Origin: Enterococcus raffinosus
Lineage (GTDB): Bacteria > Bacillota > Bacilli > Lactobacillales > Enterococcaceae
DNA: 64,000 bases
Assembly (NCBI RefSeq): GCF_018917525.1
Contig: NZ_JAHLOS010000006.1
Coordinates: 62,001 to 126,000, forward strand
Reading direction: 5' to 3'
The notes under the pieces were generated by a model that saw nothing but the letters and a program-made list of their open reading frames with translations, was not told the DNA's origin and ran no database searches. The stretch's first letter is position 1. Each line of letters begins with the position of its first letter. Below are positions 30,070-38,587 of this stretch, piece by piece. The translations under genes and the position numbers were made by a program.

Positions 30070-30666
30070 ATGTCACAATTTTTAGAATCATTGAAGGATC
30101 GTCGTTCATTTTACTCATTAGGACATGACGTTAAATTATCTGAAGAAGAAATCACAACATTAATCAAAGATGCTGTTAAAAATAGCCCAACGGCTTTTAA
30201 TGCACAATCACCTCGTGCCGTAATTCTATTTGGAAACGCTCATGAAAAATTATGGAATATCGTGGAAGAAGCTTTGAAGCCATTAACTCCAGCAGAAGCT
30301 TTTCCTAACACACAAGCTAAAATTGCCAGCTTCCGTAATGCTTACGGAACTGTTATGTTCTTTAAAGAAACAGATACTGTGAAAAATCTGCAAGAACAAT
30401 TTGCCTTGTATGCTGATAATTTCCCTGACTGGGCTGAACAATCAAATGGTATTGCAACAGCAAATACTTGGACTGCACTAAATTCTGCAGGTCTTGGCGC
30501 AAACCTGCAACATTACAATCCAGTGATTGACGATGCCGTTGCTGAAGAATGGAATATTCCAGCTAATTGGCAATTACGTTCACAATTAGTTTTCGGCTCT
30601 AAAGAAGGCGAAGCAAACGAAAAAGAATTTTTGGCTGATGACGAACGTTTCCGCGTTTTCCATTAA
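30070..30666 (+). CDS. Nitroreductase-family protein
   Basis: A 198-residue FMN-dependent oxidoreductase. The family signature begins with LKDRRSFYSLG (residues 6-16), then SPTAFNAQSPRAVILFG for FMN contact, and the centre AGLGANLQHYNPVID. It resembles the small oxidative- or quinone-stress nitroreductases (YodC/YdfN type) of Firmicutes; a physiological substrate is not evident. The start at 30070 follows AAAGGTGG; an ATG 12 bases earlier is poorly spaced. A palindrome that could bind a redox regulator lies in the promoter. Confidence 0.87.
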   Translation: MSQFLESLKDRRSFYSLGHDVKLSEEEITTLIKDAVKNSPTAFNAQSPRAVILFGNAHEKLWNIVEEALKPLTPAEAFPNTQAKIASFRNAYGTVMFFKETDTVKNLQEQFALYADNFPDWAEQSNGIATANTWTALNSAGLGANLQHYNPVIDDAVAEEWNIPANWQLRSQLVFGSKEGEANEKEFLADDERFRVFH

Positions 30667-30681
30667 TTCGTAATAAATAAA

Positions 30682-30719
30682 AAATAGGCAATGCTGATTT
30701 ATTTCAGCGTTGCCTATTT
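30682..30719. terminator. Bidirectional terminator after the nitroreductase gene
   Basis: A 16-bp stem containing one GU pair, with A and T runs at its ends, lies between convergent genes. Confidence 0.85.
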
Positions 30720-31212
30720 ATTTTCCATTTTTGTCTTGATCATCCTTAGTCAAGATTTCTAATGTGCTGCCTTCATTGAGGTGCGTCGAGAGGAAAACAA
30801 CGAGCTCAGTTAATGGATAATCAAAAGTTAAAATCGGTCCGCGACGCTGTTTACGAAAATAATTAAGTTTGATTAATCCATTATCTTCTTGAAACAAAAC
30901 CACCCGCTCGATTTCATTTAACGGAATTCCGCGATTGTCCAACCCAAAAAGAACTAAACTTTCTTCTGTAAATCCCTTTTTATCCAATAAAAAACTTAAC
31001 ATTACTAATGCAGCTAAAATCGTTTGTGTACGCCCATTTATATCTTGCCAGCTACTAAATCCGATCCATACAATCAACAGCGTTAAGAAAACATAAAATG
31101 GATATTGCTTGCGACGTTTAAAAACCGGAATAACGATATCCTTGCGTGCCAACAATAAAAAGACATACAAAACAACCGTAAAAATTCCCAATAACAATGT
31201 TAATATATTCAA
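30718..31212 (-). CDS. Uncharacterised membrane protein with a cytosolic C-terminal domain
   Basis: A 164-residue protein with three hydrophobic segments (about 3-22, 42-55 and 63-77), followed by a soluble region of about 85 residues with alternating strands (IERVVLFQEDNGLIKLNYF) that may be PH-like. I recognise no named family. The start appears to be TTG at 31212 with AAGGCGG upstream. It lies 12 bases after a small DUF2187-like gene, so the two are probably co-transcribed. Confidence 0.65.
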   Translation of the reverse strand: MNILTLLLGIFTVVLYVFLLLARKDIVIPVFKRRKQYPFYVFLTLLIVWIGFSSWQDINGRTQTILAALVMLSFLLDKKGFTEESLVLFGLDNRGIPLNEIERVVLFQEDNGLIKLNYFRKQRRGPILTFDYPLTELVVFLSTHLNEGSTLEILTKDDQDKNGK

Positions 31213-31224
31213 AAGAACCGCCTT

Positions 31225-31428
31225 CTAACTTGGAATGAAATTAGAATATTTTACCACGACCATGTTAGATTTGTCATCTCGCTGCTCTTGATCCACCTCT
31301 TCGCATTGGTTAATACGAACGACAGCGCAATTCGTCATTTTTGAAATAACTTCACCTTCTACGCATTCTTCGAAACCAATTGGATGGCAACGATAATTTC
31401 TTCCAAGTTCAATTTCTTCTTCATTCAT
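31225..31428 (-). CDS. Small DUF2187-like protein
   Basis: A 67-residue protein. The centre VEGEVISKMTNCAVVRI and the ending MVVVKYSNFIPS resemble the short DUF2187 (YkvS) proteins, with a barrel-like run of strands and no catalytic motif. GGAGGG lies seven bases before the ATG at 31428; the in-frame ATG at 31452 lacks a site. Function is unknown. It leads the membrane-protein gene that follows. Confidence 0.6.
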   Translation of the reverse strand: MNEEEIELGRNYRCHPIGFEECVEGEVISKMTNCAVVRINQCEEVDQEQRDDKSNMVVVKYSNFIPS

Positions 31429-31588
31429 AAGTAAGCCCTCCAGTATCGACATTCATTTGTTCGTCTAGCTTTTGGATCAATGTTATTCGCATTATACCGA
31501 AGTATGGAATGGTTTACAATCGAATTTTTCACTTCATTAGCAAAAAGAGGTTAAATCGGGTAAAATTATTAGCAAGGAGTGATATTTT

Positions 31589-32116
31589 ATGTCAAATTTT
31601 ATGGATTCAATCAAAAAATATGGATATTTAAGAAGCGCTTGCTATCTCATTCTTGGAATCGCTATCTTATTCTCTCCAAGAAGCGTCTTTAGAGGGATTG
31701 TCTATATCATTTTCTTCTATTTATTAATTTTTGGAATTTTACAGATTATCCGTGGCTTGAGAACAAAAAAATATACAGGAAACACCGGATTTGAGACGAC
31801 TAGTGGTATTATGCGAGTAATTGTCGCTTTTGTTGTTCTCTGGTTCTCCAAAGGAATTATCAGTATTTTGCCGATGTTTTTAGGTTTCATTATCCTGATA
31901 TTTGCAATTAGTCAATTTATGCAAAGCTGGACTGCTAAACGCGATGGCTTTCCTGTTACAGGCCAGATCATCTATAGCGCACTAATGATCATTGCTGGTT
32001 TTTTCCTTTTATTTAATCCATTTAGCAGCATGATGATTCTCTTCCAACTATTTGGATTTCTACTCATCACGATGGCCGTTTCAGAATTTATTAATACCCG
32101 GCGCTTCACTCGGTAA
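31589..32116 (+). CDS. DUF308 (HdeD-like) membrane protein
   Basis: A 175-residue protein made of about six hydrophobic helices in three pairs, with the repeated pattern of glycine-proline turns typical of DUF308/HdeD membrane proteins (AILFSPRSVFRGIV, LLFNPFSSMMIL). No catalytic residues are evident. Family members are linked to acid or envelope stress in some bacteria; no such evidence exists here. AAGGAGTG precedes the ATG. Confidence 0.78.
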   Translation: MSNFMDSIKKYGYLRSACYLILGIAILFSPRSVFRGIVYIIFFYLLIFGILQIIRGLRTKKYTGNTGFETTSGIMRVIVAFVVLWFSKGIISILPMFLGFIILIFAISQFMQSWTAKRDGFPVTGQIIYSALMIIAGFFLLFNPFSSMMILFQLFGFLLITMAVSEFINTRRFTR

Positions 32117-32119
32117 ATG

Positions 32120-32149
32120 ATTGTTTCTTTTAATAGAAACAATTATACT
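32120..32149 (+). promoter_or_regulatory. Promoter with an overlapping inverted repeat
   Basis: TTGTTT and TATACT are separated by exactly 17 bases. The -35 and spacer also form an inverted repeat, ATTGTTTC (32120-32127) and GAAACAAT (32136-32143), where a repressor could block the polymerase. It would drive the gene at 32177. Confidence 0.5.
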
Positions 32150-32176
32150 GAAGATACTAAAAAGAGTGAGGTCCTT

Positions 32177-32572
32177 ATGAACACAGCAAGCGAACTTTAT
32201 CAATTTACCAAAAAATACGGAATCAATTACAATACAGGTGAGGACAAGGGCATACAGTTGTTCGGTAATTTTCTACACGCATTTCCAAAAAACAGTTTTT
32301 CCTTTTCTTTTATCGGATTCCATAAATATGAAAGCCTAAAGAAACAAGAAGGTTTGAGTGCGTATGGCATTTCCGGCAATACACTATATGTTTTAAGTAA
32401 GCAAAAAGCATATAAATATAATCTTTATCAATGCAAAGAAATTAGTGGTAAAAAGAAACTAAACGGTATTCGATTGTCTTTAGTTTTTGACACCGAAGTT
32501 ATCAAGATCAATTTAGGATTTGCGGATGGCAATATTGTCTTGGCAGCTTTAAAAAAGGCTGGAAAAAAATAG
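32177..32572 (+). CDS. Small hypothetical protein, possible PH-like fold
   Basis: A 131-residue soluble protein with no signal or cysteine-rich motif. The pattern is mainly strands (SFSFIGFHKYESL, GISGNTLYVLSKQKAYKYNL) with a final helix (IVLAALKKAGKK), reminiscent of bacterial PH domains that read lipids or partners. Identification is by shape only. The start at 32177 follows GTGAGG at five bases. It has its own promoter immediately after the DUF308 gene. Confidence 0.6.
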   Translation: MNTASELYQFTKKYGINYNTGEDKGIQLFGNFLHAFPKNSFSFSFIGFHKYESLKKQEGLSAYGISGNTLYVLSKQKAYKYNLYQCKEISGKKKLNGIRLSLVFDTEVIKINLGFADGNIVLAALKKAGKK

Positions 32573-32586
32573 TCGAGACAATTTAG

Positions 32587-32615
32587 TTGAAGAATAGAAA
32601 AACTAGCGTTATAAT
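32587..32615 (+). promoter_or_regulatory. tRNA-Gln promoter
   Basis: TTGAAG and TATAAT are separated by 17 bases, and the mature tRNA begins 16 bases after the -10 element. Confidence 0.75.
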
Positions 32616-32630
32616 TCTTTCTGTTCTCAT

Positions 32631-32703
32631 TGGGATATGGCCAAACTGGTAAGGCGCCTGACTCTGAATCAGGTAAGTGTAGGTTCGAGCCCTACTATCC
32701 CAA
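32631..32703 (+). tRNA. tRNA-Gln (anticodon CUG)
   Basis: A complete cloverleaf: a 7-bp acceptor stem starting with the U1-A72 pair typical of tRNA-Gln, a D-arm GCC..GGC, an anticodon stem CCTGA/TCAGG with loop CTCTGAA giving CUG, and a T-arm GTAGG TTCGAGC CCTAC. The CCA end is not encoded. It is a solitary gene with its own promoter and terminator. It reads CAG; the usual UUG species must lie elsewhere. Confidence 0.93.
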
Positions 32704-32704
32704 T

Positions 32705-32744
32705 AAAAAAAGTTTTTGCTTCTAACGAGGCAAAAACTTTTTTT
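32705..32744. terminator. Terminator of tRNA-Gln and of the convergent stress-protein gene
   Basis: A long A/T-rich stem (AAAGTTTTTGC paired with its complement) with a ten-base loop and an eight-T run. Confidence 0.85.
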
Positions 32745-32761
32745 TGTACAAATATATCGAT

Positions 32762-33193
32762 TTAGGATTTGACTACCATAACATTGCAGTTTGCGTGGTT
32801 CACTACATATGCCGTCGTAGAACCGACTATCGCCTGTTCTACAGCACCTCTACCTGTCGCTCCCAACATTATAAGATCTACCTGATTTTCTAATGCATAA
32901 TCAATAATCTTACGTTTTGGATTACCTGAATCAATTTTTGTTTCATAGTCCAGTTGACTCACTTTGGAATTAGCCACTAATTGTTCTAATTCAATCTCAG
33001 CATTATTCAGATGAAATTTAAGTGCATCATTAATAAATGCCGGATCGCCAATTGAAAATTTAAAATCAACCACAGTAAGAATAAAAAGCTTTGCACCATT
33101 TCGTTCAGCTACATTTAGCGCTTCATTAAATGCGTTTGTTGAAGAGGTTGAACCATCTACTGCAACAAGTATTTTTTTATAACTTTCTTTCAT
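32762..33193 (-). CDS. Universal stress protein (UspA family)
   Basis: A 143-residue single-domain USP. The ATP-binding type is indicated by the N-terminal KKILVAVDGSTSS and the G-2x-G-9x-G-S/T signature in LGATGRGAVEQAIVGSTTAYV. Such proteins are cytoplasmic and accumulate under stress or growth arrest. The start at 33193 follows GGGAGGCG. It is convergent with the tRNA gene. Confidence 0.9.
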   Translation of the reverse strand: MKESYKKILVAVDGSTSSTNAFNEALNVAERNGAKLFILTVVDFKFSIGDPAFINDALKFHLNNAEIELEQLVANSKVSQLDYETKIDSGNPKRKIIDYALENQVDLIMLGATGRGAVEQAIVGSTTAYVVNHANCNVMVVKS

Positions 33194-33329
33194 TGATAAC
33201 GCCTCCCTTGTCTTCATTATACAACAACTACATCTTTTAAGAAAAATAAATACTACAAACTAACAGTGAATATTTTTATGTTATTTGCTTAATAAAATAA
33301 TTTATTTAGCTTTTTCCCTAATAATTTTA

Positions 33330-33403
33330 TGGTAAAATAAATCGAGCAACAATTTCCTCGCCAACTGATAAGCCTTTGTCTTTGGCTTTGTTGCTCTTTT
33401 TTT
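33330..33403 (+). promoter_or_regulatory. Extended -10 promoter and terminator hairpin in the azlCD leader
   Basis: TGGTAAAAT (33330-33338) resembles an extended -10. Only about six bases later GAGCAACAA (33344-33352) begins a stem closed by TTGTTGCTC (33388-33396), with an inner AAGCC/GGCTT arm and a seven-T run. A short RNA of about 60 nt, or an attenuator for azlCD, would result. It resembles no riboswitch I know. Confidence 0.55.
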
Positions 33404-33474
33404 AAACTCTATTCCTCTTGTTTTTTTATTGCTTTTAGTCTAATATGATTAAAACAAAATGAGAGGGTGAACAG

Positions 33475-34185
33475 ATGGATAATCGTATATCACAAACTAA
33501 TAGTTTTTCAGATGGCGTCAAGGCTTGTGTACCAACAATCATGGGCTATTTAGGGATTGGAATTGCAATGGGAATTGTAGGGAAATCCGCTCATTTAGCT
33601 ATTTGGCAAATTTTCATGATGTCTACCTTGGTGTATGCTGGAAGTGCACAGTTTATCCTATGCGGGTTACTAATTTTGAGTGCTCCGATTCTATCAATCG
33701 TGTTCACTGTTTTTCTGGTTAACCTCCGGCATTTACTCATGAGCCTTTCTGTTGCTCATTACTTTAAAGAGGATTCTTTACTGAATGGAATTGCAATTGG
33801 AACCTTGTTAACAGATGAGTCCTATGGTGTATTAATGACTACCCTAGCACAAGAAAAGAAAGTTTCAAGTAATTGGATGCATGGATTAAATATAACCGCT
33901 TACCTTGTGTGGATTCTTTCAACTGTGATTGGTGCGTTATTAGGTAATTTCATTCCTGACCCTACGATATTTGGATTCGACTTTGCGCTAACTGCGATGT
34001 TCCTAGGCCTATTTCTCTTTCAGATTCAATTACCTTTAAGAAAGCAAAAACACAAAACGATAACTATTTTAATCGTTACAACTGTCAGTCTTTTTCTTTT
34101 GATGCGGTTTGTTTCTGCTGAATTATCTGTCATTTTAGCAACGCTGTTCGGTTGTTTTACGGGGGTGCTGATGAAGGATGAATAA
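33475..34185 (+). CDS. azlC: AzlC-family branched-chain amino acid exporter subunit
   Basis: A 236-residue membrane protein with about seven to eight helices. The family core GYLGIGIAMGIVGKSAH, the motif STLVYAGSAQFI and the pair NLRHLLMSLSVA define AzlC/YgaZ. With AzlD it forms an exporter of branched-chain or similar amino acids, conferring azaleucine resistance in Bacillus. GAGGGTG precedes the ATG. It overlaps azlD by eight bases. Confidence 0.9.
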   Translation: MDNRISQTNSFSDGVKACVPTIMGYLGIGIAMGIVGKSAHLAIWQIFMMSTLVYAGSAQFILCGLLILSAPILSIVFTVFLVNLRHLLMSLSVAHYFKEDSLLNGIAIGTLLTDESYGVLMTTLAQEKKVSSNWMHGLNITAYLVWILSTVIGALLGNFIPDPTIFGFDFALTAMFLGLFLFQIQLPLRKQKHKTITILIVTTVSLFLLMRFVSAELSVILATLFGCFTGVLMKDE

Positions 34186-34498
34186 TAATTATTACCTGCT
34201 TACGCTTTTGGGGTGCGCTATCGTTACTTGGATACCACGCGTCTTGCCCTTTGTACTTACTAAAGCAGTCACTTTACCACCTATACTTGAAAAATTTTTA
34301 AGCTATCTTCCTATGACGATATTAACAGCATTGCTGATGCAAAGTCTTCTCAATTTTCAAACGGGACATTTTCCAACACTACGTTTTCCTGAAGTCTTTG
34401 CTTGCATACCAGCTTTGATCGTGGGTATTCGAACCAATGATCTTATGAAAATTGTCGTAACAGGTGTTTTAGGAATTGCCCTTCTAAGGTGTCTTTAA
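34178..34498 (+). CDS. azlD: AzlD-family branched-chain amino acid exporter subunit
   Basis: A 106-residue protein with about four membrane segments. The AzlD/YgaH signature TWIPRVLPFVL lies near residues 18-28, then LSYLPMTILTALL and ACIPALIVGIRTNDL. It is the obligate small partner of AzlC and is translationally coupled through the eight-base overlap. Confidence 0.88.
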   Translation: MNNNYYLLTLLGCAIVTWIPRVLPFVLTKAVTLPPILEKFLSYLPMTILTALLMQSLLNFQTGHFPTLRFPEVFACIPALIVGIRTNDLMKIVVTGVLGIALLRCL

Positions 34499-34584
34499 AT
34501 TACAACTGTTATAGAGCTTAATTCTGGTTTTACTTGCATCAATGATGTAATATATAACAAAATAATAGAAAAGGAGTACTTCTC

Positions 34585-34803
34585 ATGAAAAAGATCGCTG
34601 GATATTTCTTTGAAAAACCTTTGGTATTAGACAACAAGAAATCTTTCGAAATCCATCTTCCAACGGACACTTTGTATGATGGGAACGAGCATATTCTTAA
34701 ATCCAACCAGCAAATACTTTGTGAAATAGGCAAAAAATATGAATACTCAATCGATAGCCTTCATAGCTTTTTTGTAATTTCCGAAATATCAGATGTAAAC
34801 TAA
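34585..34803 (+). CDS. Small hypothetical protein
   Basis: A 72-residue soluble protein, slightly acidic at the C-terminus, with one cysteine (ILCEIGKK). No known motif or membrane segment is visible. It is judged real because AAAAGGAG sits properly before the ATG and a strong terminator follows. No partner gene is suggested by its surroundings. Confidence 0.6.
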   Translation: MKKIAGYFFEKPLVLDNKKSFEIHLPTDTLYDGNEHILKSNQQILCEIGKKYEYSIDSLHSFFVISEISDVN

Positions 34804-34804
34804 T

Positions 34805-34849
34805 AAAAATCTCTCATTGAAAGTTTATTACCTTCAATGAGAGATTTTT
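34805..34849. terminator. Bidirectional terminator
   Basis: A perfect 17-bp stem with an eleven-base loop and flanking A and T runs lies between the small gene and the convergent glucosaminidase gene. Confidence 0.9.
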
Positions 34850-34871
34850 TCATGCGTTAGAAAATATTAGT

Positions 34872-36605
34872 TTATTTTGGGGCAGATGTGTTCTTTCTAA
34901 CAACCTTTACTTGCAATGCTTCCATTTGTTTGCCCTTTCCAGTAGTGCCAGCCATTTGTCCGTTTTTACTCCAGCTCAACCAACCATAGGTTTGACAATG
35001 AACTCGATAGTAAACATCATAATGTTTAGACAAATCACCAGTTAAGCGTATTTTAATTGCTTCAGCCCTTAATCGTTGCCCTACAGTCCCAGCGATATTA
35101 TAATTATTTTTCCAATTTTGCCAGCCTATGTTTGCGCTGTGTGTCTGATATTCAAGAGTCCCTGAAAATGCCAAAGGATTATTCACAATTCCTATTTTCA
35201 CTGCTTCAATTCTAAGTCTCTCACCAACTGTACCTGATATTTTACTATCATAAACCGGTATCATCCAGTTTTTATTTTGTACATGTGTCTGGTAAGTAAC
35301 GTTGACATCTTGAAATTTAGCAAATTTTCTTCCTTGACCAGAAGGAGCACTTTTACCTTTAGCTACAAGCTGTACCTGATAGGCTTCTATACGATAAGAA
35401 AAACCTTCCGTCCCTGCGGCTTCACCGTTTTTTGCCCAATTCATCCAACCAAACGTTTGGGAGTGTACACGGTAATAAACATCGTATTTGTTTGCTGCGT
35501 CACCCGTAAGTCGGATTTTTAATGCTTCTATACTTTTCGCTTTTCCAGTAGTTCCTGAAATTTGCCCATTTTTTTTCCAATTCGGTTCCCAACCTGTGCC
35601 TTGAATATGTGACTGGTATTCAATATTACCTGAAATACTGCTTGAAAGAGACATTTTCAGAGCTTCTACACGTCGTGCCTCACCAACTGTTCCAGATATT
35701 GAACTATTTGAAACAGAATTGAGCCACCCTTTATCTTTTACGTGGCTTGAGTACGTTATCGGCGTTGAGACATTACTTTCGTTTGTATCATACTGAGTTA
35801 GATTATACGTTTGGATAATACTATTTAAAGTTGTTGCATAGGTCGGTGCGGTCGCATATCGTCCAGTTAACCAAGCTGTCGCATCTTTATACGATTTTGT
35901 ATTGCTCTTCCACGCGCCAGAATAGTAATAGTTTCCAGGCGAGAAAGAAGTTGTTTTTAGAACTGTTACGTTATCACCTAAAGATTCCTTATAGGATGGA
36001 TACTTTCTAAATTTAGCGTCTATCCAATACCATCCTTGAGATGCGCTCCATTCCTGCGTTTTCATTGTTACTGATTGTCCATTGTAGCTTCCCTTGATAC
36101 CAAATAGATTGTAGTTGGGTGCTTTTGATAGCGTACTGCTGCCCCAAGCGCTTTCAACAATTGCTTGTGCAATCATGACTGAAGCGTACAAATTGTTTGC
36201 ACTTGCTAAAGTTTTGGCAGATGGAGCTATTTGATTGATAAAGGCTTGTTGAGTGCTTACAGTGGATCGTGCACTTCTAAACGCAGGTGGCTCTAAGGTA
36301 AAGTCCTCAAATCGAACTGGATGATGAAATTGTAAGTTTCCTTGAGCATCGTATTCCTCTTCATCTACCACGCCACTTTCACTGCTTGCCTCGGTAGATG
36401 TCGTTGTTTCGGAACTCGCTAATTCAGTATCAGTATCTTGTGAAATTGAAGCTTCCGTCTTTACTGTAGAACTCGGAGATTTAACAATTTCTGAGCTCTC
36501 CTGTATGCTAGTAGAATCTGTTGTCTCTTCACCATAAGCGACTAAGGTTGAGGTTCCAAAACTTCCCAGCAACATCACGCTACATAATAGCTTTTTATAA
36601 TCCAT
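34872..36605 (-). CDS. Secreted GH73 N-acetylglucosaminidase with six ChW repeats
   Basis: A 577-residue exported peptidoglycan hydrolase. A signal peptide (residues 1-25, VAYGEE end) is followed by a Ser/Thr/Glu-rich linker. The GH73 domain spans about 110-270, with the catalytic Glu in [12 protein letters not shown] followed by [13 protein letters not shown]. Six repeats of the clostridial hydrophobic type (HxxxxGW...G..aGT.G...r.EA..i.l) follow from about residue 283. Repeats 1-2-3 match 4-5-6, so a three-repeat block was duplicated. It probably cleaves glycan strands during cell separation or turnover, and the repeats likely bind the wall. Enterococcal autolysins usually carry LysM instead. 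Confidence 0.88.
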   Translation of the reverse strand: MDYKKLLCSVMLLGSFGTSTLVAYGEETTDSTSIQESSEIVKSPSSTVKTEASISQDTDTELASSETTTSTEASSESGVVDEEEYDAQGNLQFHHPVRFEDFTLEPPAFRSARSTVSTQQAFINQIAPSAKTLASANNLYASVMIAQAIVESAWGSSTLSKAPNYNLFGIKGSYNGQSVTMKTQEWSASQGWYWIDAKFRKYPSYKESLGDNVTVLKTTSFSPGNYYYSGAWKSNTKSYKDATAWLTGRYATAPTYATTLNSIIQTYNLTQYDTNESNVSTPITYSSHVKDKGWLNSVSNSSISGTVGEARRVEALKMSLSSSISGNIEYQSHIQGTGWEPNWKKNGQISGTTGKAKSIEALKIRLTGDAANKYDVYYRVHSQTFGWMNWAKNGEAAGTEGFSYRIEAYQVQLVAKGKSAPSGQGRKFAKFQDVNVTYQTHVQNKNWMIPVYDSKISGTVGERLRIEAVKIGIVNNPLAFSGTLEYQTHSANIGWQNWKNNYNIAGTVGQRLRAEAIKIRLTGDLSKHYDVYYRVHCQTYGWLSWSKNGQMAGTTGKGKQMEALQVKVVRKNTSAPK

Positions 36606-36939
36606 GTCATCCCCCTGTTTTAACCATTAATTAACGATTACATTTAATATTTTATTTCTTACCTCTCTTTATATAAAGTAACAAAAAATAATTACAATGT
36701 AAATTCTTTTTATTCTACTTAGAATTGCTAAAACCCTTAAATAACTATAGTTTTTCAATTTTTTTGCATTTTTTAAAAATAAAGAACGAATGTAACATCA
36801 ATCATGCAATTATTATTAAGAATCATTGGATGAAAAATAAAATGGTATATTCTCATTAATAAAACTGATTATTTCTCATTTTATTGTTATTTATCATAGT
36901 CTGTCTTCTGATATAATTTTTTATAAAGGAGGGGAGTTC
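36606..36939. other. AT-rich divergent intergenic region
   Basis: A 334-base region without a gene. It serves as upstream DNA for two divergent genes. On the plus strand TGATATAAT (36909-36917) is an extended -10 about 20 bases before the GGAGGGG site of the small membrane-protein gene. No repeat, tRNA or long palindrome is visible. Confidence 0.6.
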
Positions 36940-37209
36940 ATGGATATTGGCAATGCAGTATCATGGGTCATTTACTTGATCTTTTTTTTAATGACCATCA
37001 TTTATTTTTACCTATTCAAAAAAGATCGCGTACTGATTCACTTATATTTTTCTTTGACCCCGACTTTTCTATGCATTTATTTACTTATGAATTATCATCA
37101 TTACCAACCTGTTGAAGGAGCTTGGACATTAGCGTTTTTAATGTTTGTTTCACTTGTAACTTTTATGGTGTATTGGATGATTTACACCTTTTTCAAACAT
37201 CATGATTAA
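36940..37209 (+). CDS. Small three-helix membrane protein
   Basis: An 89-residue protein nearly all within three hydrophobic segments (about 5-25, 34-50 and 61-84), ending FFKHHD. The strong AAGGAGGGG ribosome site and extended -10 promoter support it. No family is recognised. It is followed by another small membrane protein on the same strand 101 bases later. Confidence 0.6.
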   Translation: MDIGNAVSWVIYLIFFLMTIIYFYLFKKDRVLIHLYFSLTPTFLCIYLLMNYHHYQPVEGAWTLAFLMFVSLVTFMVYWMIYTFFKHHD

Positions 37210-37310
37210 TCCATCTGTTTGAATTTTTCATAAATAATTCGTAATTTTTTTCATTAGTTGTATGCTATAATAAAGCTTGTTTATTCTAACCAATTTGAAG
37301 GAGCTTTGTT

Positions 37311-37631
37311 ATGGCGCTTTTACTAACATTACTATTCGATCTTTTAATGATTATTCTATTCCTGTTTAGAATGATCAAAGGGGATCAGATTATTTTTATT
37401 GTCAGCATTATTTTGCAAGGCCTGCTTTTTATCGATTTACTAGCGGTTGTGCTTTTAGGTGGCTCAAAAAAGGCTAAGACAGTTGAAGTTGAAGTAACGG
37501 AAATGACACGAAGACAATCCCGTCAATCCACCAGTCCTAAACGTGGAGGATTCTTGTCAAAACTTTCTTGCATTGTTGCCCTGCTGCTGTTGGCATACTA
37601 TATTTATTCCGTCATTTATCTATTCATTTAA
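37311..37631 (+). CDS. Small membrane protein with a basic cytosolic loop
   Basis: A 106-residue protein with hydrophobic segments at about 1-18, 26-48 and 85-105. They are separated by an Arg/Ser-rich loop (TRRQSRQSTSPKRGG, about 66-80). GAAGGAG precedes the ATG and TGCTATAAT lies upstream as a likely extended -10. A terminator follows. I do not recognise the family. Confidence 0.6.
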   Translation: MALLLTLLFDLLMIILFLFRMIKGDQIIFIVSIILQGLLFIDLLAVVLLGGSKKAKTVEVEVTEMTRRQSRQSTSPKRGGFLSKLSCIVALLLLAYYIYSVIYLFI

Positions 37632-37637
37632 CCAGTC

Positions 37638-37664
37638 AAAACATCGACATTTCGTTGATGTTTT
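37638..37664 (+). terminator. Terminator after the small membrane-protein gene
   Basis: AACATCGAC pairs with GTTGATGTT (one GU) around a five-base loop, followed by seven T residues. Confidence 0.75.
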
Positions 37665-37787
37665 TTTGCTGTAATTGACTTTGTAGCAGCATAAATCTTT
37701 CTCCTCCTGATATTGATCGGACATTTGATTGTTAATTCTGGATTAATTTTTGATTCTTACAGTCTAATTAGTTCCTATTCAAATAAA

Positions 37788-37816
37788 AGAGACCTAGTTT
37801 AGATAGCTAGGTCTCT
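37788..37816 (-). terminator. Terminator of the XRE/ABC operon
   Basis: On the minus strand AGAGACCTAG pairs with CTAGGTCTCT and is followed by TTTTATTT, just after the ABC permease gene. Confidence 0.8.
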
Positions 37817-37822
37817 AGGAGT

Positions 37823-38587
37823 CTACAATTTTTTCTTATTAAAAATTCGTACACTGAGAAAAGTTGCCAGTGCAAAAACCAGAATACTTATTAATATCGC
37901 TGGCACGTATTCTTGAAAATCTACCGTTTCTTGTAGGAAGTTAAGATTTTGTGTGACCAGCGAGATTGGATTATAGTATTTTAGCTTATCAAATAGGTTG
38001 AGTAATACTAAAATTAGAATTATACCCCCAGTCAACAGCAACCCTTCATAACTATTCCGCATGATAGTTGATGATAAAAGAATAATACTTAGTAATAATA
38101 AACCAAAAATCCACAATGGAAAAACGGCTTGAAAGAGCTGTGTGCTCTTGTTATCCGGAAAATAATACGCCGTGTAGCCCCAGGTAACAAGAAAAGTTAG
38201 CAGAAAACAGATGCTCCATTGAAAAACCAAACTAATCATTTTTCCAACGATAATCACCCAACGACGCAGTCCCTTCGTCACTAAATTAACTAGGGTTCCT
38301 TTATTAACCTCGTTGTTGACTGTCCCGCTAAACATCAATGCTAAAACGATCATCCCTATTTGAGTAAGATTCTTAAAAAACTGCGTCCAAGAATCGATGG
38401 ATGTAGGTTCTGGAATGGAACTAGCCATTGTATCGCCAATTGTCATCTTAACAATTTCTGGCGTTAGTTTTGCCAACAATGGATTCATTAAACCAAAAAT
38501 GAGAAAAATAATGACCAAGATTAACAAGCGCGAAGTTCGCCAACATTCAAAAAATTCTTTTTTCGTGAAGAAGTATAAATTTTTCAT
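37823..38587 (-). CDS. ABC-2 type exporter permease
   Basis: A 254-residue membrane subunit with six helices. The long extracellular loop after the first helix (GDTMASSIPEPTSIDSW) and NNEVNKGTLVNLVTKGLRRW before the second group are typical of ABC-2 permeases. It overlaps the ATPase gene by four bases. The substrate is unknown; peptides, antibiotics or lipids are possible. Confidence 0.83.
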   Translation of the reverse strand: MKNLYFFTKKEFFECWRTSRLLILVIIFLIFGLMNPLLAKLTPEIVKMTIGDTMASSIPEPTSIDSWTQFFKNLTQIGMIVLALMFSGTVNNEVNKGTLVNLVTKGLRRWVIIVGKMISLVFQWSICFLLTFLVTWGYTAYYFPDNKSTQLFQAVFPLWIFGLLLLSIILLSSTIMRNSYEGLLLTGGIILILVLLNLFDKLKYYNPISLVTQNLNFLQETVDFQEYVPAILISILVFALATFLSVRIFNKKKL

